From: Lethocerus indicus
Taxonomy: Eukaryota > Arthropoda > Insecta > Hemiptera > Belostomatidae
NCBI GenBank assembly: GCA_019843655.1
Contig: JACDQD010000104.1
Coordinates: 558,001 to 622,000, forward strand
Direction of reading: 5' to 3'
Length of the DNA: 64,000 nucleotides
Shown here: positions 16,248 to 30,700 of the stretch, one piece after another
Layout: every line of letters starts with the position of its first letter
Position numbering within the stretch: the stretch's first letter is position 1
Notes under the pieces: generated by a model
What the model was told of the DNA's origin: nothing
Seen by the model: only the letters and a program-made list of their open reading frames with translations
The model's database searches: none
Made by a program: the position numbers and the translations under genes

Positions 16248-17760
16248 TTGTGATATCATATTTTACAATTAAAATTGCAAAATGTAATTGTCGGAAAAAA
16301 TACTTGCCTTTGCTCTTCTATTAATGCTAGTATGTTTCTCATATTTAAATATTGTAAACGTATTGTGGTTTGAAGAAATAAGAATGTTGTTCCAATTTAG
16401 TGTAAAACTTCGGTAGCTAAGCCGTGAACGCCCATTTAGAAGTTCACATTCCAAACCGGTTCAGATTGGGTCCCACCGCGTTGGTTACACTGCTGGGGAA
16501 GATTCGCAAACAATACTAGTAAGGACTATATCAAATAAAACGATACAACGATTTAACGGGATCTCCATGTTACAATACCATCAATCCCTGGAAAATCCAT
16601 AAGTCACTCTAAACAATACACCGTGTCGCTCTCATTAGTCATCCTTTAAATATTTACAGCTGACTCTATATCATCCTTATGTTAATATCTCAGCTGTTTA
16701 TAAGAACTCCCTGAGGCTTATATAGCTGTTCAAACAGAAGTTATGCGTTTAAAATTTATGGCCCACCTGTCTGGTGTATTAAAATTCATATACATATATA
16801 GTGATTATAATGATCCAAATCCTGTAGGCTCCGACTTGGCGAACCCAATTTCTATACAATATCGCGGTGGTATTTATTCCGCGAAGAGCTCGTGCGGACT
16901 TAATTGTTTCGGCTTGATTAAATTGCCCTTTCCAGTTACAGCCTGTGTACTTCGTGTGCTCTGTCCGCATCCGTTTTGTACCAGCTTGCATTTTTCCTGT
17001 AAAAGGCGCAGACCAGGTGGCCCGGCATAATGACCTACAGCGATATGAAATGTTAGTATTTTGGTAGCGGCGCAGAAATAGAAAACCGGAAGTGGCGCTC
17101 TTATTAATGTCTCGTAAAATTATCTACGCCTTATATCGTGTATCTTCTTTGAAATCAAAATATTCGAAACAGCAAAAACACTCTTGCAGATTGTTGAAGC
17201 TGCAATAAAATGTAGAACATTTTAACGTTTTACAAAAGTAATATCGCCAGCGTTAGGAATTACTGCGCTTGTGATATACAGTTTCCTTTCTCATATATTC
17301 TTTTATGATCATGTCGCTACGCTAGTATGACACCCACTCCTGAAGGAGACCGTAATCTCATACCTGAGCGCAGTGGAGGTCGTTTTTATGCGAGCGGGAC
17401 ATAAATTTACAAATAACGTTATCGGCATTACAGACATCAGATGAAATGCTATCGGCAACCCACGTGCGTTGGTATCTTACTGACAGAATTCTATGACTTA
17501 GTTGGAAATACCGAATGAACGAGTCGAGACAGAAGTTTGCGAAAAAGTGATATTCCAAAAACTCGTTTTGGCTTGTATTTCCACAATGCTGCATACATTG
17601 CTCTTGTAACCATGATTGTTGAAGACTCGAACTGAAATTTCTGTTCACTCCAACCTTAAGCCGGTCTATATGATGCCGGTGAACCTGGGGTTGTTATTCA
17701 CGAGTGATAAGAAAATATCCCGTACGAAACTTCAATAATTCAGAAAGAAATTAGCAGTAT

Positions 17761-20130
17761 AAATGGCGTATAAATGTGGAGGCGTTTTGAACGGTTTGCA
17801 CGTCGTATGGTGGCGGTGTTAAGGAATTCTGGCGCCACAAACAACGGGGCAGGGCCGAGAGGTTGGGACCGACGAGCCCATGTGATGTTAACGACACATT
17901 GTAAACTCCTTTTTAATTACCCGGCCGTTTCCGTCCGAAGCGAGAAACCTGGGCCCCGCCTGGGTTTATTGCTCGGGCCCGGGATTTACACCTCATAATT
18001 TAATAATGACCGTCCACCAGGCAATTATAAAGTAGACCGTCGGCGTATATCGGCTGCGGGCACCGACTGAATTTCGGTGAACGGTTATACTCCACGGAGG
18101 GTCTCCTTTATTGCCGTACTAGCGCCGACGAACCCCCCAACCTCCAATAAAACAAACGACCCTAGGACGCTATCAAATTTTGTAAGCGGCACATAAATGT
18201 AATAACGAGTGTTTCGGCCCGACCGCTTGAATTGCCTCCGACTGTAAATCATTTCAGTGAACATCTGCTTGGTTTCTCGACTAGGTAGGAGTGAAGATGT
18301 GACCCAAAAATTATTTTATTCGACCCAGTAAATTCTTTTTCCCTTGCCCTAGGCGGTATTCAAATCCTAGTCGTATTTATTGCACGCAAAACGTTCTTAT
18401 CGCGGCTGCCACCTTTTAGGCAAGACCATTCTCGGAGACGGTAGCCCTCTTGTGTCTTATTACTAGCGGTATTTGGTATACTAATTATTCAATATACTAA
18501 GTGTTTGATTGATTTTGGTATACATTATGCACTGTTGTTACCGTTTGAAACAGGTATCAGAAATTTCGATTTCATCTCATTGATACGGCAATATTTTGGT
18601 AATTCCTGCGAGGTCTACGCCATTAGTACACTTATACCATCTTCATTTGTCTTGTTCTATTACTACTTAGCGTAAGATGGAAAAAAACTTTATTTGATAT
18701 TCATACAGGAAATTAATCCAGTAAAAGGTCCGTGTTATAGTAAACGAAGACATATAATTATGTTAGAGAAAAGGGGTTCGGTATTTAAAACAGTAGGAAT
18801 CAGAGTGGCTTCAAAAATGTCCGAGGAGAGAGAAAGTTATTAAATCGAACGACAGGCCAATTGAGGGGCACATAAAATTAATAAAAATCCAGGACGGGAG
18901 GTTAAGTAGGCTGTAACCCTTCATTCGGTAATACGAACCCGGGGGGGAGGAACACCTGCGGTGTAAACTATATAGTGTCCTAAATTTTCCGGCGGGCCCC
19001 GCCCCCGTTCAACTGACCGATAATTATCCAATTATTTTCAAATGATTGGGACGATATAATTTCGAATGGAAACTTATTTAAGGTGGAGTATCAATTTGGA
19101 CCACCTGTCTTTGGCTCGAGACGGATCGGGAATCGGATGGAATACGGACTTTGACCCGAAGGCGGAGGACCATGATTTTATCGCCACCACCTTGAAAAGA
19201 GATTGACCGACGTTAATCGCGGACTCAAAATTACCGGGCAAACTGTCAGAAGTAAGGAAGAAGACTGGAGATCCGTATCATAGATATGTGCCAATGGTTC
19301 AGCGGTCCCAAGCTCCAGAAATTCGGTTCCTTCAGTATCCTTTTCATGGAAACAAATTGTTCTATTTCGGTACACAAATGTGGAGAGAAGGTTAATAAAC
19401 ATCTATGTCGCTTGTACAAAATGAAGATCCAACGTTCAGAAAAAAGGTGAACCCGCTGATTCATCACCAACCGTTGTGACGTATATTCTACAACCCTCAG
19501 GTGCGTGAAAAGACGAATATAAAATATATGTAGTTCAAAATGAGGTCACTAAATACAAAATATATTAACTTACCGCAAAGAAATCCACCTGCGAAACCTT
19601 GAAGGTGACTCAATACTTCGGACGACCAGTCGAACTGATTAGCTCGCATAGTGAATTCTAAATATTCCATTTTATTTAGCGCCATTTAAGTTAATGCACG
19701 CCCACATGCACACATCGGAAAGAATTTCATGAATAAGAGGGGAACAAAAAAAAGACGACGGTGTGGCAGATGTACAGGCGAGAATACACCTCCTACCAGC
19801 AGGCCTACCGGAGCCTTGGGTAGAAATCAAGATACTGTATAAAAGCGGCGTTGAATCAGTCACATTACAAAGAGGAAGGTCTAACTAATATAGCTACAGA
19901 AGCGGTATTTAAGGCTTAAATAAAATATTCTTCAATACTGTAGAATATAAATGAATGCAGGTTATACCGTGATAATTCCGTCTCTATGTTATTACATTAT
20001 TAAGAAAAATTGCGTGCACCTGAGAATTTATTGAGAATTCGGTAAAATTAAGTTATTTAAGAGTGAGTTTTATTTTCATTTAATTAGCTGCGTGTGCACT
20101 ATTATTGTAGTGTAAACATTTCGCAATTTG
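17761..20130. other. Intergenic DNA
   Basis: A GC-richer stretch runs from about 17800 to 18150. AT-rich sequence follows, with a small GC patch at about 18935-19015. Two copies of TATAAATG lie 11 bp apart at about 17759-17777. Open frames of up to 74 codons are unrecognised. Nothing else stands out. Confidence 0.45.
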
Positions 20131-20580
20131 GGAATTTTAGCATATGGATCTGACAGGAAGTTGGACAGGCTACCCTCGCTGATTATAGGTTCCCGGGTAA
20201 GGGAAAATATTGGACCTGCGAAATCCTCAAGGACTAAGAAGTTGTTGTGACCGAAGGGGAAGCGGGAGCGGCCATTGTAGCGCAGAGATGTACGGCCGCG
20301 ATCCGGTTGGGGCGATGCCGCTTTTGAGACAATGTAAACTGACACGAGAGAGCTCGACACTCTCAATTGTCGCCACTAATAACAGAGCCCGCCCCTCTAA
20401 TGGCCTGGCGATGGGGAGGACCGTTCCCTCCTCAACACTCGGGCCAATTAATTCATATTTCCACCGTAAACCGCTTATTATTATTTTAAACGCCGGATAT
20501 TTTCGCTCCGCGACCGACAACGGACAGTTTACGTCGGAAAATGACTCCGTTCTTTCTTCTCCCACCCATCATCCCTAGTC
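20131..20580. other. GC-rich block with overlapping open frames on both strands
   Basis: A GC-rich block of about 450 bp. It is open for 122 codons on the plus strand (20210-20578) and for 96 and 112 codons on the minus strand. Overlapping frames on both strands point to low stop density, not to selection for a protein. I recognise no domain. A short conserved exon or an enhancer are the alternatives. Confidence 0.35.
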
Positions 20581-23575
20581 CTCCGAGCACTAGACTCCAT
20601 GACGCTTACTGTCTATACATTGTCGCGGCGACGAAATATGACTCGACCTCACAGTATGACAGTCCAGATTCTAGACAGGGAAAGTAATGAATTCGATTAG
20701 ATTACAACTCAATTAGTGAAATAGCAATCTCATCAACTACACCTCAAAAAAGCCAAATCTACCCAAATTTTTCGTGGATAAAGGAATATTATTTATCAGG
20801 AAAAGGAATAGAAATTTTATTGCATAAACATTATTAAAGTGATACATGCAAGACAACCAACGCCTTGGATTAATAAAGAAATATCAGTGTTAAAATTTAA
20901 TATCCTTCAATATTTTAACAGGACTTAATAATTGAATATAATAACTAATATATAGATAATTATCAACAATGAGAGCATAAGGAGGAGTGTTTGTCGTACC
21001 CAAGGTGGTCCTAATAAAAGGCCTAATTATACGTTATTCAAATATCATCTATAATTATTCGACAGGTTCGATGATCTTTTAATTCGATTCTACTTCGGTA
21101 GAACAGGTACACTTCCGAAAGAAATGCTTGTGGCAGCATAAAATGTGTTATATGAATATAAGATTTCTCGTTTTCATCTCGAGGAATAAAATTCCAGGTC
21201 ATATAATAAAAATGTTCATAAAATAGAAAGGTCAAGAAATTAAGGTTCGCAGATTATTAATACTGTTTATATTATATTTTATTGCAGTTCCCACACTTAA
21301 TATTCAGATTTATGTTACCGCTCCAAATAAGGACAGCACTGTCGGTCAAACCCAGGTTTGTTTTCTTCAATCCGAAGAAAATAATGGCTTGAAAAATTAT
21401 GGCTTCATTGTTCTCTCGAATGCCAAATAAACGGCGGCCGAATTACGGAAAGGAATGACGGGCAGGAGTAATGGTAAAGGAAACAATGGTAGGAAAGTTT
21501 TGACTTATATCGGGTGCAGTTTTTGAATGCTCTTGCATTGTTTTGATTATTGAAAAAACAGTATAAAATTCGGGATAATTGAACTGTCCAGATATCTTAT
21601 TATAAGTTCATTTCTATGGTTACACAATCGGTAATTTTTCATGTTAACATCATGTTACAATTGTATTAGGGTATTCTTACTACTATTGTGCTAGGGATAA
21701 TAAAGGGCTAATTTATCATTTATTAATTATTCATCGATGTTAGTCATTTTCGTTTCTAACCACCTCGGGACAGCTGCCAATAGATTAAACAAGGATGGCC
21801 TCTTAATTGTTCTCAAACTGAATTCCTTTTTTGGCTCTGCTGTTGGCGCGCGCTAAACCTTTAATCCCGCCGGGTCTTGGATTGAGGGGAGGGGGCCGAG
21901 AGTGCGGGACACCTGCCTCTGCGGGCTTATCTCCCGGATAATTACTATCAATTACTGCTCTCGCACGATCACGCGCCTGCCCGCCGGGCACGTGCCCGTA
22001 CGGACCACGTCAGTTCCCAATTAGTAAAGACGCTTTCTCCCTCCCGGTTGAAAATACTGAGTACCCTTGAAGGGGGGGGGGTCCAATTTAAGTGGGCCGA
22101 CTACACGTGTAATTGTAATGAGTCATTTGTCTTCTGTTGACTGGCGCAGGAATTGGGTGGCCTTATCGGTTCGTTCGCCGTTAACCCATATTAACTGATC
22201 TACAATAAATCAATATATAAAGAAGTATTAGGAAAAATGAAATCCAATTTAAAATTTATTCAGTAACGTTCTGAATAATAACCTTCACATAATGTCAATG
22301 AAAAAGTTTTTAACTTTCTATTTTGTTATCTTATGTTACAGACAACTTACTATAATAATATATTTTCGTACACTGATTTATACAGACAAATAATTTTAAT
22401 ATTACTTCAATGTAGTCTCTGCCAATGTCTCTCAACTAGTTACCGAGTGGAATATCGTGTAGACCTAACACTATTTCATCACCTGGGTCAATTGTCGCAT
22501 TATGATCTACTTTAATACTTGGGTTCTCGTGGTTTCGGTTCTTTTCTTTCCACGCAGAAGGCATAAAAGTGTAAATTTCTCCCCTTCCGTTCCGCTAATT
22601 TCCTCAAAAACCGACCCGTTAATTCGCACATCGGCATTAAAACTGGAATGGGCGGTGTGTTGCGGCGGCTGTTGTCTCGGACAATTTGGGTTTAATGGAC
22701 GGCGGTTTAATAGAGCTCTCCGCTGGCTAACGATATCGCGTGTTTCACAATCGTAGGCGAACGGGGTCCTATCGCCCGACCAACACTTTCCAAACGACGA
22801 GAGTAATCACCGAAACGGGACAAAGCCTAAACCTAATAACTTTACCTTTGTTTGGATTCAAATATGGTTAAAACTTGAAAACCACATTTAAAACCGGACC
22901 TCAATCCTCTATTAATCCTCCTATTTATAAAGACTGGCACTAATAATATTTCAACATATGTCCGGAATGTTGATTAGTCAGAATGTTAAATGGACGTTTT
23001 CGTAACGACTTAAATCTATCGTTGTAATGATCAAAACTATGTTCTTTGGACGCAATTTGTTTGTGAATATTTTCACTAATTCTGAACTTCAATGATTACG
23101 GCTACCTTCAATGCTTATTGGTATGATTAAGTAGTCATTATTTGTCCCTTGCTGATGGAAGCTAATCGACACAGGTCTCCAGGATCGGTCGGCCTAATGG
23201 CGGACCATTATTTTAATTACCGGTATTTCTGTGTCGTATACAGTCCCAGGGGGGAATTACAAGGTGCATTCTGTTAACACTAATTTCGAAATGCGTCGTC
23301 GGCTGGCAAAATTGGTAACATAGGTGACCGCCCGGATGAGCGCATCGGTACAATTGTTTTTTAATTGAACTGTAAGTTTCATTAAAAATGTCAATTATTT
23401 TGAACTAATATGTATCATTAACTAATTCTTTTCAGCCAGTATTACCGCCCCAATTTGTAAACAGAACAAAGAATGGCAACAATTAGTACAGCTTACTAAT
23501 ATAATGGATCCTTTCAAACAATTCATGGCATTTTTAAGAAATAAATTAAAATAATTTAGGTCAATTAAAATTAAC

Positions 23576-23577
<2 letters not shown>
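20581..23577. other. Intergenic DNA with two GC-rich patches and a G10 run
   Basis: AT-rich DNA with GC-rich patches at about 21821-22080 and 22531-22790. A run of ten G occurs at 22072-22081. The 84-codon frame at 22502-22756 and the 60-65 codon frames elsewhere show no recognisable motif. The segment ends at the TA microsatellite. Confidence 0.45.

Positions 23578-23619
<42 letters not shown>
23578..23619 (+). repeat. (TA)21 microsatellite, perfect
   Basis: An uninterrupted TA dinucleotide tract of 42 bp. It produces a false Tyr-Ile repeat in a minus-strand open frame (23422-23643). It is self-complementary and can form cruciform structures. Confidence 0.97.
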
Positions 23620-23621
<2 letters not shown>

Positions 23622-26600
23622 CAATATATAGATACACATACATCGTATTAATAATCCATATAGATTTCCCTGTCTTGGATTGAATAAAAATGTGATTTTT
23701 TTGTAGCAGATAAAAGAGGAAAATTAATTAAAAATTAGAAAATCTAATATCGGGCCTGCTTGAATTAATAATAAACACAAATTAATAATGCATTCTTTTA
23801 TAAATAATAAAATTATTGACTAGGCTTCATTTTACACCTTTCAATTCTGTTACAATGGATCCCGTTCTAAATTACCCACCCTGAACTACATCTTTTGGAC
23901 TCATTCCAGAGTCTTCCAATCAATGTGCCCACAATCAGCTTCAGGTTCGTAACATGAATGGTAAAAATTTTCCAGCCTCAAAATGTTGTCTCTCGTACTG
24001 CGAACAATGAGTGTAATTTGTTTATTTTTCCGACGCCTCTGTTATTGGTGTACCGCAGTAATTGTTGGAAATTTTCTTTGATCGGCCCGATTGATAAGGG
24101 CCCCGAATGTGTTCTTCGCCGCAGCAATTATATGGAGAAAAGAAATAGCACTCGAATTCTGTCCTCTACCGAGATTTCCGATTACCAGGGCAATTAGCGA
24201 AGACTGTTCCATTCAACTTCGACTTACTTCCGACATTCACTGTTGCAGTTTCATTCGAACACATATGCAATGGTGACATTTTCTCTTAATCTAATTTGTG
24301 TTCTAATCCCAAAAAGTGTTCGTGCAAATAAAGTAAACGTTTGGTTTTTAATAGGTATGCTGCATTCCCTCAGTAGAATGACTGGGGGTTTTATTCGATT
24401 TAGACAGTAGTTACCGTTAAAACGAGGCGATTTATTTATTCTAACCTATTTATTCTTTAACTAATTGCTTAAAATAAGAAAATGAAAGATGCCTAATAAA
24501 CTTGGCGTAATTAAGTTAGAAAAATTTTTTTTCATTGACAAAATATATATTATAAGCGATTGAAAATCATTAAGAAAATCATCCATAAATAAAAACGTTT
24601 CACAAGAAATGCCAACTAAAAGAAAATTATATACGTATTGTATGCCTTAACAACACAGACAAAGCGTACGAGGAAATTAATTATAGTTCACTTCCCGGTG
24701 AAATTTAGATTCCCAAACTTAATGTTTGCAAAGCGAAAAATTTGCAGTTTAATTAAAAATTAGATCCGCGGCGCTATACGATATTTACGGCAGCGTTATT
24801 ACACACTCATTTTTAGCGTTACAACAATTATTATTTTTCTGTTACTTTAAACAGTACGGACTCATATTCGCTTCCATGAATTTTAATGCCAGCATCGAAA
24901 ACTGGCCGGAGAGAACGCTCATTTTCCGAAGCATGAGATAAATAATGCGGGCCAATTTATTTTAAGGGCGTGATAAATTCTGGGAAGTCTACACAAACAA
25001 TATTGACATACTTTTTTTAAATTTTGTGTAAGACAGAAAGAGACAGAAAAGGAAATGAGGAAAATACTCTTATAATAATTCTGTATTATATTTTCATGGC
25101 CACACAGTTCAGTCCTGTGCGACAAGTACTTGTTGTTTTAAGATATAGCGGGAAAACAATTTTTATAATAACTAATTAAACAAATATTTTTTATGGGTAA
25201 AAAGCCACTCCCGTAATTCTGAAGAAAGAAAAATCGAGTGGGTTTTTTTTTAATAGCGAGTAATTTAAGGAAAGGTTTATTTTATGAAATGTCTCGGTAA
25301 TTTCATTCAAGGAAATACTTTTAACCAAACATTATGTACATTTTGAGACATGTTCCGCGGGGTAAATGAATTAGGAGGTAGTATAGAGGGACTCACTATT
25401 AAGGTTCAAACGGGACAGAGAAGACGCACCCGTGTTAAGGGGTTCCGGACGGGTGGTCCCGCCTTCTGGTTCCTCCTCCGCTATTTTTTCTCCCTTCTTA
25501 ACATCTGATAAAAAAATTCTCATTCTGTTAAAACTGCATAATTATTACGTTTAATTGCGTAAAATTGAGATGGACTCGTGAAACGACGTGCCGTGCGAAG
25601 CAGCGAATATGCCGGGGTAGGAGAGTGTCGACGGTACATATCTACGACGACATTTAAAAAAAAATCTCTTTTCTCTTCTTTGACAGCGTACTTTATCCAA
25701 CAGTATCGCGATTTTCATCCGTCGTAAGATCGAACGGTTACGGTTTCAGATCCCTCACCCTCAAATAATCAAATTAAATGTAACATACGTTAATTAGAAT
25801 AATAGAACCTTGGCAGTTAATGGAGAGTAATGGAAACATAAACCTATATGAATATTGATTATCAGAAGAATACACCATAACCAAAGCATTATGTACACAG
25901 AACTTTAAATCAACTTACAAATAATTTATATTCCATTATCATCGAATATACATGACAAATTTACAGGATAGGATTTTCAGGATGAAAAAACGATGAGTTC
26001 TCGTGGAATGAAAACTATTCTTATTGAATATTTTGCAGTCGCCAAGAAATTAGAAAATTTCCTGAGTGTAATAGCAATCGTACCGCTAATTGCCGAGAGC
26101 CGACGATCATCACTCAGCGCTCAGCGTCGGTTTAGCATATCCGCCGTATTATCTCCTGCTCAGATAAGGATCTGTTTCTTATTTAATATATAAAAGAAGA
26201 AGAAGAAGAAATCTCACGAGAGAGATAATCCACTGATGAATCCTTATTGCATCTCGGCTGCAATTCGCTATTCAACACTCAACTGTCTGCGGCTGAGCGT
26301 TTGATGATAATTAAAACTAGATTAAATTCTGACGAAACGCCGGTTAATTCACTAGAATCTAAATTAAGCCGATTGGGTAATCTTATTTAAGCACTGAAAT
26401 TTAAAATTTAAATACCACCACATTAAAATAAGAGGACCACAAAAGCTGTTTCAATTTCGCAATGTTTCACATTTCAAAATCGTGTTATGTTCTGTCTGTT
26501 TAAGCATTCCCAAAATAATAACGCATTAATGTGCTGATAATTGTATATGTTCTTTATAGAATGAAAAGAACGAAGATTATTATGTATATAACATATGTGT

Positions 26601-27110
26601 GTAATTTAATGACCATACATACTGAAAATATAATAAAATGTTTCAGGACAAACAAACGAACTTCGAAGGAGTTACCATCAAACTCGAAGCCTTTAGAGAG
26701 TGCAGAGCCGTGCTTTAACAGTTAGGAAACAAGACAAACTGGTGTTGCATTACAAATTCATTGGTAGGGGAGTATTAGAAAGGCGCAATAATCCGGGATA
26801 ATAATATTCACATTAAAGCTGCGGAGATCCGCAACTATGCAATCTAAACAATCGTTTACGAACAAAATTGTTTTAGGAATTGGGGTAAAACAATAAAGTT
26901 ATCAGCGTTATCCTGGGGACTCGTAATGCTTGTACAGGGAGTAGTATGTAAATCATTCATAATCACAATTACATAGGAGGCCGCGTAACAGTATTCAGTT
27001 ATTAATATATCTATAAGTGGAATCTATAGTTAAATGCTAATTCTCGTCAAGGTCCGGTGTATTCTCATATCCAGACTGCCCGATTAAACTCCTAGTTCAT
27101 ATAATTAACC
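23620..27110. other. AT-rich intergenic DNA
   Basis: Long AT-rich stretch. Only a short GAA repeat (five units, 26196-26210) and a small GC-rich patch at about 25390-25500 stand out. Open frames of 61-79 codons are unrecognised. No RNA gene or mobile element was seen. Confidence 0.5.
26196..26210 (+). repeat. (GAA)5 short microsatellite
   Basis: Five perfect GAA units. Too short to be remarkable. Confidence 0.9.
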
Positions 27111-27720
27111 CTTTTCCGATTACACCGCACAAATTTCGGCCCGCTGACTTAATTTCGTAGTCGGTTGAGCAAATGCCATTTTTAAATACCGAAAGGGAAC
27201 GGCCGTATTTTCAGCCTCAACGAACGGTCTCATATTATCCGGTGAAGTCGAAAGTAGGTTCGGTAAACTGTATATTTGAATAGGGGAAAGAGGAGACGAG
27301 CCCTGGGAAAATGGGGGGCCGCGTTTGCCAAACCATCGGTCGTAATGAAGTCATATTTCCGTCCGAGTTACAAGCGGAAAAGGTTTCTGGGATTCGCCGG
27401 AACCCTCCCGCTGGCTCGGACTTTTTAATTGCGCGCCAAAGCCCAATAATTCAGAAGGGGAGCGAGCGTAGAGCCGGGACCGGGGCCGAGACGTCAATGC
27501 CACGTGCCAAGAAATTTTCGGGTCGGCGAAGAGAGATAAATTGCGCCAGCCTAGCGTGGAAAACTTTTGTAGCCCACTTACGAGCTTTTCCGGCAAATTC
27601 GAACTGTCAGCCAAACGGGTATTCCCGTGGTTTGATTAGGATAGTGCGTAGGATGCCGAATACGCAGGTTGATTTGGTGCCAACGTGTCCATTAACACCG
27701 GGGTAACAGCGATGAAACAT
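27111..27720. other. GC-rich block with a 131-codon open frame
   Basis: A block of about 600 bp, GC-rich especially from 27300. The plus strand is open from 27311 to 27706 (131 codons, rich in Arg, Pro, Ser and Gly), and an 87-codon minus frame overlaps it. No domain, signal peptide or membrane segment is visible, and opposite-strand openness argues against coding. I leave it as a GC-rich element of unknown role. Confidence 0.35.
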
Positions 27721-30700
27721 TGGAAAAATGACTGCCCTCTAAGTTTGATAAGTTTGCATTCATTTTTGCTCCTACCCAGTATGTTTTATCCCTTTTTACA
27801 AGCAGTGTATCCTAAAGTCTGAATCAGAATTGGAGCATAAAGCCCTTCGGAAGGTCTACTTTCGTGATTTCTATGGTTTATATTTGTTTCGAGAGAGAAT
27901 AAATGGTCAAGGGACCGAATAGTTGCCTCATCGAGTGGCATTCTCCAATTATTTTTATGCTCAGCAGGAGAACATGAGCGAATTTCCCTTTTCCCTTAGT
28001 CTAATAGAGTGGTTTAGGGGCCGCTCTCCGGCTGGCGGTAGGCGGGATGGAGGCCACTAACTAATAACTGTCATGTACAGTACGCCGGGTAGTTTATGTG
28101 TTCCGGTCATAGCGCATACAGCACACAACTCGGCTCTACTACAGTCCTCTAGACTCTAGTACTCGGCTGAAATACCTACCACTTCACCCATGAGCCGACC
28201 CATCGCCCTTTTGCAATATTTTATATAACCTTCCCGCGCCCTAAGTGCATCAAGACCACATTTGCCACTAAAGGGGTCTCATTTCGTACAAAATCATTCA
28301 TCCTGGAAGTACCACTCATGAAATTAATAGAATAGACCGATAATTGTGGGTGAACAAATATAAATGGCAGAAAATTATTTGGGTTTTTTCAGAATTAAGG
28401 TGTAAAGATTTAAAAAACTCTTACAATTTATTCATTATTGTGAGTTTGTTTAAAAATCACTGAGAGGTGAATTTGCGAAGGAACTGACGTAAGAAGTATA
28501 TATACTACTATCAGTACATAGACTGTATAGAAGTCCATATACTAGATGTACTAGAAGTACATATACTATCAGTTATGAATTTTTCTGCATCCAACGCATC
28601 CATGTTCGAAAATTGTAGACATCGCTTTTGCAAACGGTTGGACATACCTAGGTCCTTGTTTATATTATAGATATACATTTTACACAAATTTCCATAGCGA
28701 TCGGAATCGTACCTTGTATATTCCAGATTTTGTATTTCTCCTCAGATAATATTATTGATAAGGTAATATAATCGGACATTTTTATATCGGGAATTTCAGT
28801 TGCCTTATGTCAGTTTGTGGTGCTATGAATAACTTGTTTCAACCAAGATAACCCCCCAGCGACACAATCAGCCCAATCTGGGTGCCCGGCGGCGGGGAAG
28901 AATTTATAAAACGCGAGGACACCACCACCCGAAAGCGTCGTCCCTTTTCCCGATTATGGCTTTCGAAATTCGGCCATGACGACGTGACAAAAAGAAACTG
29001 AGACTGAGGCACATCAAACGGACCGGCCTATACAGCTTAGTGGGTAAAAGGTATTCGTGTTATGCCAAGTCTGCATCCTTACTAGGCAATAATGAAATTT
29101 TGGATGCGAACATGCGCAGAAATTATAGAGGCGGCTCCGCGCTCCCAAGAATCCCGGGCGATTGCTTCGGATTTTTTTTCTTATTCCCAGCTTTATTCCC
29201 CGTCCGGGAAGGAATTACGAGCAGTCTTAGCAATTATTCCAAAGAATGTTACCCTTTCGGAATATTTTCGACCCAAGTATCGCATTCACCGGCATTAAAT
29301 CTTCGATCAATGTCTTGATAGTTTCATACTACCATGGAATAAGATTACTTCAGTTGTTTCAAAGCAAAATTTCATTTCTTAATATGAAAATTATATTCTT
29401 AGTCTAAAATTATAAAATATGTTTCTTTTATTGCTATAATAATTTCCCGATAATTATTCAGGACGTATTTCCCTTGTAGTTTTTCGAGCACCAAAAACTA
29501 TATTGATATATTAAGCTACTGATTAAACTTATCTTAGTTAGTGGGCTTGGGTTTTAGTCTACAAAATTTTAAATTAGTGAAGATTTTTTATTATTGTTGT
29601 TATTCGCGTTTTTCCAATTTAATCGCTAAGGGGCAGCACCAGCATTTTTACATCGGTAACTAACATTGATTATACCGCCAGATTAAGTATTCTCAGGACA
29701 GTTGCAATTACAGGTCGTATCCAACTCGCGTAGACGCTATATACTTGATAAGGCGAATATTATTCCCGTGTTTGTATGACGGTTTGTTACCCTTATTCTT
29801 ACTTAAGTTACATACACATTAGTTAGTCAAATAATGCCTCCACGAACTACAAAATAGAATTAAGCATTACTCGGAAGAAGGTATCGTTTGTTTCGAGCCA
29901 TTTGCATGCCGCTCTTAAAATTTACGTAAGTTGTGCGCTTAAATTAACGCCGGCTGTAAATAGCTACGGTACCAGCACACGATGCATTTCACTGCCAGTA
30001 TGCAAAAACTACCATGTTATGACTCCATCCGACAAAAGGCATGACTTTATGGTTATTAACATTCGTATTTAATTTGTACGGGGCATTCGTTTCTTATTTT
30101 TTTCCTAGATGCGTAGGGCTCCTCATAGTACCCTTCACAGATACAGCCGTTAAACGCCTAACGGATGGATCTAACTTATTCCAGCACTGTTTATCTGCTT
30201 TAGGCACTATAGATTACCAGCTTCAACTACTATTGTTATAATATTATGCTTTATACACCGGATGCTACAGTAGAAAGGTAACTGATTTCGAAATTTATGT
30301 TACAAATAAAGTAACACACAGTATGCCTTATTTAATATCTGAAGAAATAAAAATTTAAATTTTATGCGAATGTGTCTCATTTCTGACCCCCATTACCATA
30401 CATTTGCATAAGAGTAAATGAACTATCAGTATCTTGATAAATTATTAATATAGGAAATGAATCAAAATGTACACGCAAAATCAATAACACGGAAGCAAGC
30501 CCCGCGTTCTTTCAATGATGTATTCCGGAAAGTTCGTTCCTTTAGCCAACTCAAAGCACTCTTGGGTTAGACAGTAGTTGTCAAAAAGTAATTATTTTGA
30601 AGTCCCTTTCCGTTCCAATTATAAATTTGGCTTAGGGAGGTGCCGGGCAACTCCCGTAACGGCGGGCAACTCCTCCGAGCGCAATTAAACCTTAAATTTT

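Larger units (their letters stand above)
13441..17760. other. Intergenic DNA, mostly AT-rich
   Basis: Mostly AT-rich, with a GC-rich interval at about 14371-15060. The interval includes TATATCAAAG near 14396 and several CGGCC words. Two AT palindromes occur at 15164-15179 and 16216-16247. Open frames of 60-96 codons (for example complement 14486-14701 and complement 17358-17648) are unrecognised. No gene is supported. Confidence 0.45.

Noticed and set aside
23422..23643. Minus-strand frame with a Tyr-Ile repeat
   Set aside because: It is produced by the TA microsatellite.
26089..26310. Inverted similarity between ATCATCA...CGCTCAGC words around a GAA repeat
   Set aside because: Only 7- and 8-bp matches with different spacing; no target duplication, so not a convincing inverted-repeat element.
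27311..27706. 131-codon plus-strand frame
   Set aside because: GC-rich composition, an overlapping minus frame and no recognisable domain make it a likely chance frame.
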